A stretch of 64,000 nt of DNA from Flavobacterium saliperosum (GCF_900100625.1 NZ_FMTY01000001.1:124001-188000); one strand, 5' to 3'. Numbered from the stretch's first letter, positions 47,227-56,555 are shown. Translations and numbers: made by a program. The notes: generated from the sequence alone by a model not told the origin.

Positions 47227-47661
47227 TTGGAAGTAGTTGGAATACTCTTTGAGATGGGCATCGATTTCGGAGATGACTGCTTCATCGTTTGTCCCGTCCA
47301 ACTGATTCAACTTCATCTTCAGGGGCAATAAATAATTGTGTAATTGATTGTGGGCTTCCCCAGTCATCGTACACTTCTCGAAAATCATCTGAAACTCGTT
47401 TTCCAAAGCTTCTTTCAAAACCGCTCCGGTGGCTTCCTGTTTGCGTTCCGAAATAATTTTCTGCATGTTTTTAATGCCTTCCGTCGTTTCCGGATTCGCT
47501 ACCCACAACTTTCCGTTGTCAAGTGTCACTTCTTTCGCTTCATGAGCCGATTCTGCGGTTACTTCGGTTGTTACTTCTTCTGTTTTTTCGGGTTCATTCG
47601 TAGTGTTCTTACAGGCTGCAAGACTTAAAAACAAAAGCCCCAAAAGGCTTACTTTCTTCAT
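47224..47661 (-). CDS. Small lipoprotein of unknown function
   Basis: 145 aa. Lipobox LSLAAC at Cys17, then an acidic Glu/Thr-rich linker and a helical domain (about 60-145) rich in Lys, Glu and Met, with MTGEAHNQLH near residue 98-107. No family recognised. It is exported and lipid-anchored in the periplasm. It is separated by 25 nt from the hemerythrin gene upstream on the same strand and may belong to the same operon; it could sense or bind metals, which is only a guess. Confidence 0.7.
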   Translation of the reverse strand: MKKVSLLGLLFLSLAACKNTTNEPEKTEEVTTEVTAESAHEAKEVTLDNGKLWVANPETTEGIKNMQKIISERKQEATGAVLKEALENEFQMIFEKCTMTGEAHNQLHNYLLPLKMKLNQLDGTNDEAVISEIDAHLKEYSNYFQ

Positions 47662-47686
47662 AGTTATCGTTTTAATTAATTATAAA

Positions 47687-48154
47687 TTATTTCCAAAAAA
47701 CATCTTTTTCGTTTTCAACAAATTCATCTTCATGGTGTATTTCGGCTATTTTTACCAATTGTTCGCGTGAGGCGACTTTCTGTACTTCCGGAAACAAAAC
47801 ACGTTCCTCAAACCGAATGTGTGCTTCCAGTTCTTCTTCAATTAATCCTAAATTTTTCTCAATATTTATTCCCTGATTAAAAAGCCTTCTTAATCTTCTG
47901 TGCTCGGAAAGTGCTTTTTTAACCAACTCATTGTCACTTTTCAAAATGGAGAAAACGTATTCTTCTTCCAGTTCAAAATGCGGTAGTAAATAGGTCGTAT
48001 AAAACCAATCGGAATATCTTTTTATGCGTTCCGGAGCAATGTTTCTGGAAAATCCGGTTCTTATTTTCCAACACAGTAATAATCCATGATGATGCTCCCG
48101 ACTTAACGGCTGCAATTCTTTTACTCTTTTTAATGGTTTTGTCTCTAATATCAT
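47687..48154 (-). CDS. Hemerythrin domain-containing protein
   Basis: 155 aa, four-helix bundle of the hemerythrin type. Candidate iron ligands lie in LSREHHHGLLL (about 17-27), LPHFELEEEYVF (about 52-63, the HxxxE motif), SEHRRLRRL and HIRFEERVLFPE (about 111-122). Such di-iron proteins bind oxygen or nitric oxide or repair iron sites. Its place in a denitrification block favours NO or redox protection. It is 12 nt from the neighbouring CopD-like gene. Confidence 0.85.
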   Translation of the reverse strand: MILETKPLKRVKELQPLSREHHHGLLLCWKIRTGFSRNIAPERIKRYSDWFYTTYLLPHFELEEEYVFSILKSDNELVKKALSEHRRLRRLFNQGINIEKNLGLIEEELEAHIRFEERVLFPEVQKVASREQLVKIAEIHHEDEFVENEKDVFWK

Positions 48155-48165
48155 TATCTCTCTTT

Positions 48166-48615
48166 TTAAATTCCTCCAAACCGTACAAACGAGCCCAGAA
48201 TAAGCATAATCACTCCGATTGTGGTTACGGAGAGTATATGAACACTCATTTCAGGCAATATATCGGGATTGTTTTTTAATTTAGGAAGCACCCGAAACTG
48301 GGCACTTAATGCAAAAAGTACCGTCACAAACAGCAAGGCTAATTTTACGGAAACTACTTTTTCTATCGGCGTGGCAAAATGAAACCAGCTTTCCACTCCT
48401 ACACCGTAGTTATACGCCATTAGGATTCCGGTAATGACCAATAAAGCCAAAGCTGGCATTCCTACCGGCTCGTATTTTTTTTCATATTCCAGAATAATGT
48501 GCTGTTTTTTTTCCTTGAGGGCTTTCGGTAAATACGCAAAAACAAGCATCAAATGTCCTCCTACCCATATTGCGGCACAAATCAAATGTACAATTAACAA
48601 GAAGTGATGGTTCAT
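48166..48615 (-). CDS. CopD-like membrane protein
   Basis: 149 aa with four membrane helices (about 4-26, 52-70, 86-106, 124-144). The first helix contains LIVHLICAAIWVGGHL with His residues suited for heme or copper, as in the CopD family. Four bp overlap with the upstream 405-aa membrane gene; the hemerythrin gene follows. Function is inferred from family resemblance: possible copper handling or heme-binding redox protein. Confidence 0.75.
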   Translation of the reverse strand: MNHHFLLIVHLICAAIWVGGHLMLVFAYLPKALKEKKQHIILEYEKKYEPVGMPALALLVITGILMAYNYGVGVESWFHFATPIEKVVSVKLALLFVTVLFALSAQFRVLPKLKNNPDILPEMSVHILSVTTIGVIMLILGSFVRFGGI

Positions 48616-49829
48616 TTTAAACTGTTTTTCAGATTGGTGTTACTAAAAATAATCATAATAATCCCAACCACCAACCAAATGCTGGACAGAAACAGGTTTT
48701 GATGGTACATGGGAATTTCATCCAAGCTCAAAAACAGATTGGCACCCTGTGCAAACAACAGGAATTCGGTAAGCACAAACCCCATCAGGAAAATTTTAAT
48801 CCCGTACTCCGAAAAACGGTTATTCCGGTTAATGACTCTGCCGTTCAATAAAAAGCCGAGTAAAAATCCGGAAATAATGCCCAACATAATCATGTGAATG
48901 AATCCGATAACAAAATTTCTAATCTGATGTGACACCAAAGCCATATCCGGAAAAATAACCACCAACTGTACCAGTACTTTCAATCCTAAAGATAACAAAG
49001 CAAAGCTGTACACTATTTTTTCGATTTCTTTAAGCTTAGCGTAAAACGCCCCGAATTGCGGTCGCAGCATCAAAACCAATTGCACAAAAGCTACCAATTG
49101 AATCAATACACCTGCACCGTTGATCCAAGCCAGCATCGGACTGGAAACAAACCAGCTCACCGGCAGGGCAAAAGTTAACACTGTGCCTACAATCAGTAAT
49201 TTGTAAAAGGAAAAGAAAACACGATTTTCCACTTTGACTTTCATCTGATGGAACAACAAGGCCAAAACCGCAATAATGAACCAGCCGTTAAACTGAAAAT
49301 GAAGAAAAAACTGTATGGCAATCTGATAAAAAGCACTCGTTTTTCCCAACAAACCAACAGCCGGGCCTAAGCACCAAACGCCGCAAGTGGATAAAATCAT
49401 GAAAAACAAGGCGGTTTTAAGCAGATAGCGTTCGGCTAAAGATTCAATTTGCTGATGTTTCCATACCAACCGAACGAAATAATAACTTGAAAAGATATGC
49501 AGAGTCGAAAAAATAATGGAAAAAACGGCGTATCCCTGAAGCGGGAAAGCCACCATCATTCCGATAACAGCAACTTCCGTTATCCAGAAAAGACGGTTGA
49601 ATTTCTGCTCCGTTTCTTTATCTTTCGGAATAAAAAAATGATAAATCAACGCAAAAAGCGCCAGATACACCCAGCCCAACATGGCAATATGGGAATGACC
49701 GTGCAAGAGAAACTGGTAATTTACGTTTGCAACAGGAGCCACAAACTGCAGGCGCAAAAGCAATCCCATCAGTGCGGCTATTAAAAAATTACCAAAACAT
49801 ATCAATATCCATTTTTTAAGCATAATCAA
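48612..49829 (-). CDS. Multi-helix membrane protein resembling heme-copper oxidase subunit I
   Basis: 405 aa, about 12 membrane helices. LLHGHSHIAMLGWVYLALFALIYHFF (about 41-66) parallels the His-containing helix II of NorB and cbb3 catalytic subunits, and HFQFNGW (about 180-186) and further His residues lie in other helices. It is shorter than NorB and lacks the obvious HxxxY/binuclear cluster by eye. It lies between nrdG (4-nt overlap) and the CopD-like gene. Possibly an uncharacterised oxidase-like or NO-related protein; I am not sure it is catalytic. Confidence 0.6.
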   Translation of the reverse strand: MIMLKKWILICFGNFLIAALMGLLLRLQFVAPVANVNYQFLLHGHSHIAMLGWVYLALFALIYHFFIPKDKETEQKFNRLFWITEVAVIGMMVAFPLQGYAVFSIIFSTLHIFSSYYFVRLVWKHQQIESLAERYLLKTALFFMILSTCGVWCLGPAVGLLGKTSAFYQIAIQFFLHFQFNGWFIIAVLALLFHQMKVKVENRVFFSFYKLLIVGTVLTFALPVSWFVSSPMLAWINGAGVLIQLVAFVQLVLMLRPQFGAFYAKLKEIEKIVYSFALLSLGLKVLVQLVVIFPDMALVSHQIRNFVIGFIHMIMLGIISGFLLGFLLNGRVINRNNRFSEYGIKIFLMGFVLTEFLLFAQGANLFLSLDEIPMYHQNLFLSSIWLVVGIIMIIFSNTNLKNSLK

Positions 49830-50542
49830 CCTCTAAAGTTTACTTGTATAGTTCTTGTGGTGAAAAAATTCTTTTCAATTTCACGCGATGATCGGGGCAA
49901 ATCCCCAATGGTTTCCACATTATTCACAAAGTGCTGAATGTAATAATCGCCACTGTATTGTTTGTTTTCCAGATAGCGAATCATGGAGCGAAGTTCCGGC
50001 TCATCGATTAAATCCGAATGAAAAGTGGTGCGCACTTCGAACGGAATTTTATTTTGCAGTAATAAATGTAAGGATTTTTCGAATGCCGAAAACAAATTCG
50101 ACTGCGTCACCTTTATGTATTTTGATTCGGAGGCTTTAAAATCGAGCGCCACAAAATCAATCAGTTCTTTTGCCATCAGCTGTTGTAACACTTCCGGATT
50201 AGAACCGTTGGTGTCGACTTTAACATCAAAACCCAAAGCTTTAATCTGCTCCACGAAAGGAATCAGATTTTTATGCATCGTACATTCCCCTCCGCTAAGG
50301 ACCACGGCGTCCAATAAATTTTTTCTTGTCGTTAGAAAAGCAAGTACCTCATCAAACGAAATTTTGCCTTTTCCCAAAACAATTTCGGGATTATAGCAAT
50401 AGAGACACCGCATGTTACAGCCTGTAAACCAGAGAATACAGGCCGATTTATGCGGATAATCCAGCAAGGTGAAAGGCGTTATGCTAAAGATGGCTTTAGC
50501 TGCATTTTCTTTCTGTAAAATGGGTACGTTGTTTGTGTTCAC
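49826..50542 (-). CDS. nrdG: Anaerobic ribonucleotide reductase activating enzyme
   Basis: 238 aa radical SAM enzyme. The FeS motif CNMRCLYC (Cys42-x3-Cys46-x2-Cys49) follows ILWFTG; the SAM-binding GGE (LSGGECTMH) comes at about 87-95. It generates the glycyl radical on NrdD. Here the target glycine is in a separate 54-aa protein whose gene overlaps the nrdG start by 47 nt. The end overlaps the neighbouring membrane gene by 4 nt. Confidence 0.93.
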   Translation of the reverse strand: MNTNNVPILQKENAAKAIFSITPFTLLDYPHKSACILWFTGCNMRCLYCYNPEIVLGKGKISFDEVLAFLTTRKNLLDAVVLSGGECTMHKNLIPFVEQIKALGFDVKVDTNGSNPEVLQQLMAKELIDFVALDFKASESKYIKVTQSNLFSAFEKSLHLLLQNKIPFEVRTTFHSDLIDEPELRSMIRYLENKQYSGDYYIQHFVNNVETIGDLPRSSREIEKNFFTTRTIQVNFRG

Positions 50543-50660
50543 CTTTTTTACCGATATTAAAACTTTCTACGGGTCTGTGATAGCCCATTACACGGGTATA
50601 AACCAGGCATTTTGTTCTTAAATGCTGATTTTGTTCTAAGATTTCATTACTGTTCTTCAT
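50496..50660 (-). CDS. Separately encoded glycyl-radical domain of class III ribonucleotide reductase
   Basis: 54 aa. Contains YTRVMGYHRP (Gly26 in the RVxGY motif) and SFNIGKKGEHKQR, which match the C-terminal glycyl-radical loop of NrdD. ATG at 50660 overlaps the end of the NrdD body gene by 14 nt; an upstream start at 50699 adds 13 unlikely residues. The larger NrdD gene ends without this motif. It must act in trans with NrdD and be activated by NrdG, like a spare-part glycyl radical protein. It appears intact, not a chance fragment. Confidence 0.85.
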   Translation of the reverse strand: MKNSNEILEQNQHLRTKCLVYTRVMGYHRPVESFNIGKKGEHKQRTHFTERKCS

Positions 50661-52758
50661 ATAGTTCACTTTTGTGGTTTTGTAGTAAGGCATCGTCACA
50701 TTTCGGACAGTATTCGTGTTCGCCGGTCAGATAACCGTGAACGGGACAAACACTGAACACCGGCGTAACGGTGATATAAGGCAGTTTGAAATTACTCAAT
50801 ACTTTTTTCACGAACTGTTTGCAGGCTTCTGACGAACTGATTTTTTCGCTCATGTACAAATGCAATACCGTTCCTCCGGTATATTGGCATTGTAAATTGT
50901 CCTGCATCAGTAAGGCTTCAAACGGATCTTCGGTATAATTTACCGGGATTTGCGAACTGTTGGTATAATAAATATTGTCGCCTTCTCCTGCCTGTAAAAT
51001 ATCGGAAAATCGTTTTTTGTCTTCTTTCGCAAAACGATAAGTGGTTCCTTCCGCCGGCGTGGCTTCCAAATTGTATAAATTTCCGGTTGCCTCTTGAAAT
51101 TCTTTCATTCGGTTGCGGATGTGTTCTAAGATTTCCATGCAGAATTCGGCACCAAAATCGGACGTGATGTCTTCTTTATCGTAGGTAAAATTCCGAACCA
51201 TTTCGTTCATTCCGTTCACCCCAATCGTAGAAAAATGATTTCTGAAATGCGGCAGATACCGTTTCGTATACGGATACAAACCACGCTCGTACATTTCCTG
51301 AATGAAGATTCTTTTTTTCTCTAAAGTCGATTTCGACAATTCCATCAGCTTGTCCAATTGTTGGTACAACGCTTCTTTATTGCCTTTGAACAAATAACCC
51401 AAACGTGCCATGTTGATGGTCACCACACCGATACTTCCGGTCATTTCCGCACTTCCGAAAAGGCCGTTACCGCGTTTCAGTAATTCCCGTAAATCAAGCT
51501 GCAAACGACAGCACATACTGCGAACCGCATTGGGTTTGTAGGCATTCGGATTTTCAACGCGATTGCCGTTTTCATCAAGAAAATACTGACTCCCGATGAA
51601 ATTCTGAAAATACGACGACCCAATTTTGGCCGTGTTTTCGAAAAGCAAATCGGTATTCTCGCCGTTCCAGTCGAAATCTTCCGTGATGTTTACCGTTGGA
51701 ATCGGAAACGTAAACGGTTGTCCGTTCGCATCGCCTTCGGTCATTACGGTGTAATACGCCTTGTTGATTAGGTTCATTTCCTGTTGAAAATGTTCGTAAC
51801 GCATTTCGGTTAAAGAAGAAACGCCTCTTTCTTTGGCACGATTCAAAACACTTTCATCGGTAATATTATCGAATAAATGCTGATCGTTTTTCGTCGGAAT
51901 CTGCTCTTTCAAATCGGACGGTACTACCCAATCCAATGTAATATTGGTAAAAGGCGATTGCCCCCAACGCGCCGGAACATTTAAATTGTAGACAAAACTG
52001 CGTACCGCTTTCAGCACATCATCAAAAGAGAGATTATCTTTAAAAACATACGGTGCTAAATACGTATCAAACGAACTGAAGGCCTGAGCACCCGCCCATT
52101 CGCTTTGTAAAATTCCGAGGAAATTGGCCATCTGACCCAAGGCTTCCCTGAAATGCGAAGGCGCTTTGCTCTCCACCCGGCCGCGAACGCCGTTGAAACC
52201 GTCGTTCAGTAACACTCTTAAACTCCATCCGGCGCAATATCCGGTAAGACAATCCAAATCGTGAATATGAACGTCACCATTTCGGTGGGCATAACCTTCC
52301 TCTTTGGAATAGACTTTGTCCAACCAATAATTCGCGATAATTTTTCCGGCGACATTATTTACCAAACCGGCGTTGGAATACGAGGTGTTGGCATTGGCAT
52401 TGATGCGCCAATCGGTCTGACTGATGTATTCTTCAATGGTTTGCGTACTGTCTACATAGGTAGTATCATCGTTCAATCCTTCAATGTGTTCGCGTTGCAG
52501 TTTTCGCGTATGACGAAACAACATAAAAGATCGCATCACCGAAAAATATTCTTTCTGAAAAAGCGTTTTTTCGATCATGTCCTGAATTTCTTCCACGGCC
52601 CAAATGTCTTTGATTTCGATGGCCGTCATCACACTTTCGAAAACACTAACATCGAACGGAATGGCGACACTATTAAAACTTTTTGCGATGGCGTCTTTTA
52701 TTTTAAAATTCTCGAATGGTTTATACTCCCCATTTCTCTTGATAACGAATTTTTCCAT
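50647..52758 (-). CDS. nrdD: Anaerobic ribonucleoside-triphosphate reductase NrdD body
   Basis: 703 aa. An ATP-cone regulatory domain is at 1-90 (FVIKRNGEYKPFENFKI). The catalytic barrel follows (HNGDVHIHDLDCLTGYC, INMARLGY). A zinc site sits near the C-terminus: VCPVHGYLTGEHEYCPKC. It makes deoxynucleoside triphosphates without oxygen. The protein stops after SELYEEQ, before the glycyl radical loop, which is on the next small gene. It fits life in the same anaerobic niche as denitrification. Confidence 0.95.
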   Translation of the reverse strand: MEKFVIKRNGEYKPFENFKIKDAIAKSFNSVAIPFDVSVFESVMTAIEIKDIWAVEEIQDMIEKTLFQKEYFSVMRSFMLFRHTRKLQREHIEGLNDDTTYVDSTQTIEEYISQTDWRINANANTSYSNAGLVNNVAGKIIANYWLDKVYSKEEGYAHRNGDVHIHDLDCLTGYCAGWSLRVLLNDGFNGVRGRVESKAPSHFREALGQMANFLGILQSEWAGAQAFSSFDTYLAPYVFKDNLSFDDVLKAVRSFVYNLNVPARWGQSPFTNITLDWVVPSDLKEQIPTKNDQHLFDNITDESVLNRAKERGVSSLTEMRYEHFQQEMNLINKAYYTVMTEGDANGQPFTFPIPTVNITEDFDWNGENTDLLFENTAKIGSSYFQNFIGSQYFLDENGNRVENPNAYKPNAVRSMCCRLQLDLRELLKRGNGLFGSAEMTGSIGVVTINMARLGYLFKGNKEALYQQLDKLMELSKSTLEKKRIFIQEMYERGLYPYTKRYLPHFRNHFSTIGVNGMNEMVRNFTYDKEDITSDFGAEFCMEILEHIRNRMKEFQEATGNLYNLEATPAEGTTYRFAKEDKKRFSDILQAGEGDNIYYTNSSQIPVNYTEDPFEALLMQDNLQCQYTGGTVLHLYMSEKISSSEACKQFVKKVLSNFKLPYITVTPVFSVCPVHGYLTGEHEYCPKCDDALLQNHKSELYEEQ

Positions 52759-52801
52759 ACGTTCGATGTTATTGTGTTTTACTTTGTGGTATTAAGTATA
52801 A

Positions 52802-53533
52802 TTAAATAGAAAGTGCTTTCTCTAATTCCTGTGCTTTTGGAAAAAGAATGTTGTTTTCCAAATGGATGTGTTTGTGTAAATCCTGTTCAAATTCCTGTAA
52901 CATGGCAAAGGTTACTTTGTAAGTGTTGCAGGCATCAGCCGGCGGCGTGTAATCATTCGTTAATTCAACAATTCTTCTGAAACGTTCGCCTTCGGCATCG
53001 TGTTCGTGTTTCATCATGGCAATCGGGTTATCCACCGTTCCGAATGATGGCATTTCGATTGTTTCATTGTTCATTGTTGCTTTTACCAGTCTTTTGATAA
53101 ACGGAAACAATATCAATTCTTCTTTTTTCATGTGTTGCGCCAATTCACCCGCACATCCTTTGAATAAATCGTAAATTTCAAAAAGCTCCGGATGGGCATT
53201 CCCGTGTACTTTACATAATTTATCTAAAAACTGAAGCAGGGTTGGTGTTTTTTCCTCCACATAACGGTGATGCGTTTTTTCAATGTAATCAATCAGTAAA
53301 TCGGTTGGCCAGGATTTAAAATCAATTCCGCCATCTCCTTTTGTATTTAATACCGAAGAAAGTTCATTCTGAAGAATAGCAACATCCATTCCTTTGGCAT
53401 CGCACACTTCTTCTAAAGTTCGGTGACCTTTACAGCAAAAATCAATTCCGTATTTGGAAAAAACAGCGGCTGTTCTGAAATCTTCTGCTACATATTCTCC
53501 AATAGTCATTTGTTCAATCGCATTCATAATCAA
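52802..53533 (-). CDS. scdA: Iron-sulfur cluster repair di-iron protein (RIC/ScdA/YtfE)
   Basis: 243 aa. N-terminal ScdA_N segment (MTIGEYVAEDFRTAAVFSKYGIDFCCKGHRTL) with the CCxGxxxL motif. The hemerythrin-like domain carries His/Glu ligands in KTHHRYVEE (about 89-97), VHGNAHPEL, MKKEELILFPF, MKHEHDAEGE and LHKHIHLENNILFPK. It repairs iron centres damaged by nitric oxide or oxidants. Divergent from norC; a dyad between the two genes may control both. Confidence 0.93.
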   Translation of the reverse strand: MIMNAIEQMTIGEYVAEDFRTAAVFSKYGIDFCCKGHRTLEEVCDAKGMDVAILQNELSSVLNTKGDGGIDFKSWPTDLLIDYIEKTHHRYVEEKTPTLLQFLDKLCKVHGNAHPELFEIYDLFKGCAGELAQHMKKEELILFPFIKRLVKATMNNETIEMPSFGTVDNPIAMMKHEHDAEGERFRRIVELTNDYTPPADACNTYKVTFAMLQEFEQDLHKHIHLENNILFPKAQELEKALSI

Positions 53534-53700
53534 TCGTTTTAAATTTATTTACATACAAATTTACATATTATTTTTAATTAAGGACAAAAATATCTTTTAT
53601 TATTTTTCAACATTTATTCTGGATAAAATATTTGTTACCCATACCATACAAAACACAATTTTTTATATTAAATAATAAAGCGGAAAAAATTACCTGAAAA

Positions 53701-53744
53701 ATGACATTTGTCATGTTCTTATTTTAAATCTAAAACGACATTTG
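53701..53744 (+). promoter_or_regulatory. norC promoter with perfect Crp/Fnr-like dyad
   Basis: ATGACA-TT-TGTCAT is a perfect 14-bp palindrome at 53701-53714, then exactly 26 nt, then TTTG (53741-53744) of a GACATTTG -7 box. If TTTG lies near -8 the dyad is centred near -41.5, the class II activator position. norC starts at 53810. The dyad could also serve the divergent scdA. Confidence 0.65.
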
Positions 53745-53809
53745 CATAATAAAGGATAAAATAGTCCTTTATCTAAAATTATTTTTTTAACAAACAAATA
53801 CTAATCATT

Positions 53810-54244
53810 ATGCTTTCAAAATCACAGGCCAGAGCATTCTTTTTAGGCGGCACGGTAGTCACCTTTCTGATATTTATCGGATTGACCATCTATTCGTTCA
53901 TGCCTGCTAATGATCAGTCAAATTACTCCAAGATTGACAAAAAGGTTATTAGAGGGAAGGAAATTTGGGAATCAAACAACTGTATGGGTTGCCATACACT
54001 CTTAGGAGAAGGCGGCTATTATGCCCCGGAACTCACAAAAGTAATTGATCGACGCGGAGAAGGTTACGTAAAAGCAGTGCTTATGTCCCCTATTCCTTGG
54101 GCTCCAAAAGGGCGAAAAATGGTAAAATACAACATGAATGAAGCGGATGCCGAAGCTGTTATTGCCTTTTTGAAATGGAACGGACAAATCGACTTGAACG
54201 GATTTGACCGAGTTGTATCACCTTTAGCTAAGGATAACAATTAA
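53810..54244 (+). CDS. norC: Nitric oxide reductase cytochrome c subunit NorC
   Basis: 144 aa. One N-terminal membrane helix (about 9-31) anchors a periplasmic heme c domain with CMGCH at 58-62 and the conserved LLGEGGYYAPELT. NorC passes electrons to NorB for reduction of nitric oxide to nitrous oxide. Followed 12 nt later by norB, starting the norCB operon. Promoter elements lie at 53701-53744. Confidence 0.95.
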   Translation: MLSKSQARAFFLGGTVVTFLIFIGLTIYSFMPANDQSNYSKIDKKVIRGKEIWESNNCMGCHTLLGEGGYYAPELTKVIDRRGEGYVKAVLMSPIPWAPKGRKMVKYNMNEADAEAVIAFLKWNGQIDLNGFDRVVSPLAKDNN

Positions 54245-54256
54245 ATCTTACACATT

Positions 54257-55666
54257 ATGAAATATAAATCACAAAAAGTAGCCTATTGGTTTTTTGGATT
54301 ATGCATGTTGCTTTTATCATTGCAGATAATCTACGGATTCATCATGGGCTTTGCCAGAATTGGTTTTGACGGACTACACGATTTTATTCCGTTCAACACC
54401 GCCAGAGCCGTTCACACTAACCTATTGGTTGTTTGGCTTTTAACCGGATTCATGGGTGCTGCCTATTATATTATACCGGAAGAAGCACAACGCGAATTGG
54501 TGAGTGTAAAACTAGCCTATGTACAGTTAATCTCGTTAGCCTTGGTTGGTGTTGCCGCAGTAGTCGGATACCACTTCAATCACTGGGAAGGTCGTAAATT
54601 TCTTGAAATTCCGAGAGAATTGGACTTTTTAGTAGTCGTAAACGTATTACTATTCCTCGGACTGATTCTGGCCACCTTATACAAAGGAAAACAGAGAACC
54701 ACAACCGCCATGGTACTTACGATGGGATTGGTCTTCGCCGCTTTGCTTTACATTCCGGGAATGATCTGGTTTGACAGTCAGGTAATGGACTCGTTCTTCC
54801 GTTGGTGGGTAGTTCACCTATGGGTTGAAGGGGTTTGGGAATTAATCATGGGAGGTATTTTATCTTTCTTGCTAATCAAACTAACCGGTGTAGACCGTGA
54901 GGTGATTGAAAAATGGTTGTACGTGATTGTGGGTCTGACTTTCCTTTCCGGATTATTAGGAACTGGTCACCACTACTATTTCATCGGAGTAAACAAAATC
55001 TGGTTGGTTGTAGGTGGTATTTTCTCCGCTCTTGAACCATTAGCGTTCCTTGCCATGGCATTATTTGCAGTGAACATGTACCGAAAAGGTGAAAAAAGTC
55101 ACCCGAACAAAATTGCATTGTACTGGACAATCGGCGCTTCCATAGTTTCGTTCATCGGAGCAGGACTATTAGGTTTTGCACATACTTTACCACAAACAAA
55201 TTTATACACCCACGGAACTTTAGTAACGGCGATGCACGGTCACTTGGCTTTCTGGGGCGCTTATGCGATGATTGTTTTAGCGATTATCAGTTATGCGTTA
55301 CCGAATTTAACCGGACGTAAACGTTATGACAGCGCACAAGGCCGAATGGCGTTCTGGTTATCCAACATCGGAATGATCGGAATGACGGTAGCCTTTGGTG
55401 TTGCAGGTGTTGCTCAGGTATATCTGGAACGAAAAATGAAAATGGATTTCATGGATGTACAAAACGAAATCAGTATTCACTTTGTGGTGCTTATCATCTG
55501 TGCAACCATGTTTACCGTAGGGATTTCGCTATTCATCTACGACTTCATTAAGTACGGAAAACCGAGTGATGAAGCCTTAGAAGAAAAGCACAACAATGTG
55601 CCTTCAGGCAAAAAAATAAACACCATTCCTAACGGAAAAACTGTTTATTCAGAAGAAACAAACTAA
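54257..55666 (+). CDS. norB: Nitric oxide reductase catalytic subunit NorB
   Basis: 469 aa with about 12 membrane helices. Characteristic segments are RAVHTNLLVVWLLTGFMGAAYYIIPEEA (about 50-76, heme b His), RWWVVHLWVEGVWEL (about 182-196), TGHHYYFIG (about 237-245) and THGTLVTAMHGHLAFWGAY (about 319-337). It carries His and Glu ligands for heme b, heme b3 and FeB. It reduces two nitric oxide to nitrous oxide with electrons from NorC. The length matches cNOR NorB, and with NorC next to it a quinol-type qNor is excluded. Confidence 0.95.
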   Translation: MKYKSQKVAYWFFGLCMLLLSLQIIYGFIMGFARIGFDGLHDFIPFNTARAVHTNLLVVWLLTGFMGAAYYIIPEEAQRELVSVKLAYVQLISLALVGVAAVVGYHFNHWEGRKFLEIPRELDFLVVVNVLLFLGLILATLYKGKQRTTTAMVLTMGLVFAALLYIPGMIWFDSQVMDSFFRWWVVHLWVEGVWELIMGGILSFLLIKLTGVDREVIEKWLYVIVGLTFLSGLLGTGHHYYFIGVNKIWLVVGGIFSALEPLAFLAMALFAVNMYRKGEKSHPNKIALYWTIGASIVSFIGAGLLGFAHTLPQTNLYTHGTLVTAMHGHLAFWGAYAMIVLAIISYALPNLTGRKRYDSAQGRMAFWLSNIGMIGMTVAFGVAGVAQVYLERKMKMDFMDVQNEISIHFVVLIICATMFTVGISLFIYDFIKYGKPSDEALEEKHNNVPSGKKINTIPNGKTVYSEETN

Positions 55667-55775
55667 ACTTTATAATACGTTTCATTCTTGTTAACGAAAC
55701 CTGTTCTGTTGGTTACAGCAAATGTCACTGCCTGTAGGCATAGGAATGGGTTTCGTTTTTTTAAAACAAAAAATC

Positions 55776-56555
55776 ATGGTACAAACTATCCCCTATTATC
55801 ACGCTACCGGTCGTGAAGAAGAAGTCTTCACACATGCGTTTAAAAACAAAATTCCCTTCTTACTGAAAGGACCAACGGGAACAGGAAAATCGCGCTTCAT
55901 CGAATACATGTCGCACCAATTGGAACAACGGATTATCACCATCAGTTGTCATGAGGAAACCTCGGCTACCGATTTGATTGGACGATTTATCATCAAAGGT
56001 GCCGAAACCGTTTGGCTGGACGGACCGCTAACCACTGCCGTAAAAGAAGGCGCCATCATCTATCTGGATGAAGTGGCCGAAGCCCGTCCGGATGTAATAG
56101 TCGCCATTCACTCGCTTACCGATCACCGACGCGAATTGTTCATCGATAAATTAGGAGAAACCGTAAAAGCACACGACAATTTCATGTTGGTTGCTTCTTT
56201 CAATCCGGGCTACCAACGCGGATTCAAAGAACTGAAACCCTCTACCCGTCAGCGTTTTATTGCTGTTTCTTTCGAATATCCCGAACCAAGAGTGGAAGCA
56301 GAAATTCTGATAAACGAAACGCAGGTCGATGCCGATATTGCCAAAAAACTGGTGAACATCGGAAACAAAATCCGAAACCTGACCGAATTGGGCTTAACCG
56401 AAACCGTTTCCACCCGATTGTTAGTCGATGCCGCCAAATTAATTCACAGCGGATTACCGAAACGATTGTCGGTACACGTTGCGGTGGTGGAACCGTTAAC
56501 CGACGATTTGCAAACATTGGAAGCCTTAAAAGACTTGTGTGACCTTATGATTTAA
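55776..56555 (+). CDS. norQ: NorQ/CbbQ family AAA+ ATPase
   Basis: About 259 aa from ATG 55776; the frame opens at 55722 but the first 18 residues do not fit the family start VQTIPYYHATG. Walker A GPTGTGKSRF (about 33-42), Walker B IIYLDEVAEA (about 93-102), sensor FNPGYQRGFK. With NorD it forms a MoxR-type ATPase-VWA chaperone pair that matures NOR, probably by inserting FeB. It precedes norD. No dyad in front; it may be read from the norCB promoter. Confidence 0.92.
   Translation: MVQTIPYYHATGREEEVFTHAFKNKIPFLLKGPTGTGKSRFIEYMSHQLEQRIITISCHEETSATDLIGRFIIKGAETVWLDGPLTTAVKEGAIIYLDEVAEARPDVIVAIHSLTDHRRELFIDKLGETVKAHDNFMLVASFNPGYQRGFKELKPSTRQRFIAVSFEYPEPRVEAEILINETQVDADIAKKLVNIGNKIRNLTELGLTETVSTRLLVDAAKLIHSGLPKRLSVHVAVVEPLTDDLQTLEALKDLCDLMI

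Noticed and set aside
55722..55775. Earlier ATG at 55722 for norQ
   Set aside because: The extra 18 residues do not fit the NorQ family; ATG 55776 starts with the typical IPYYHATG segment.
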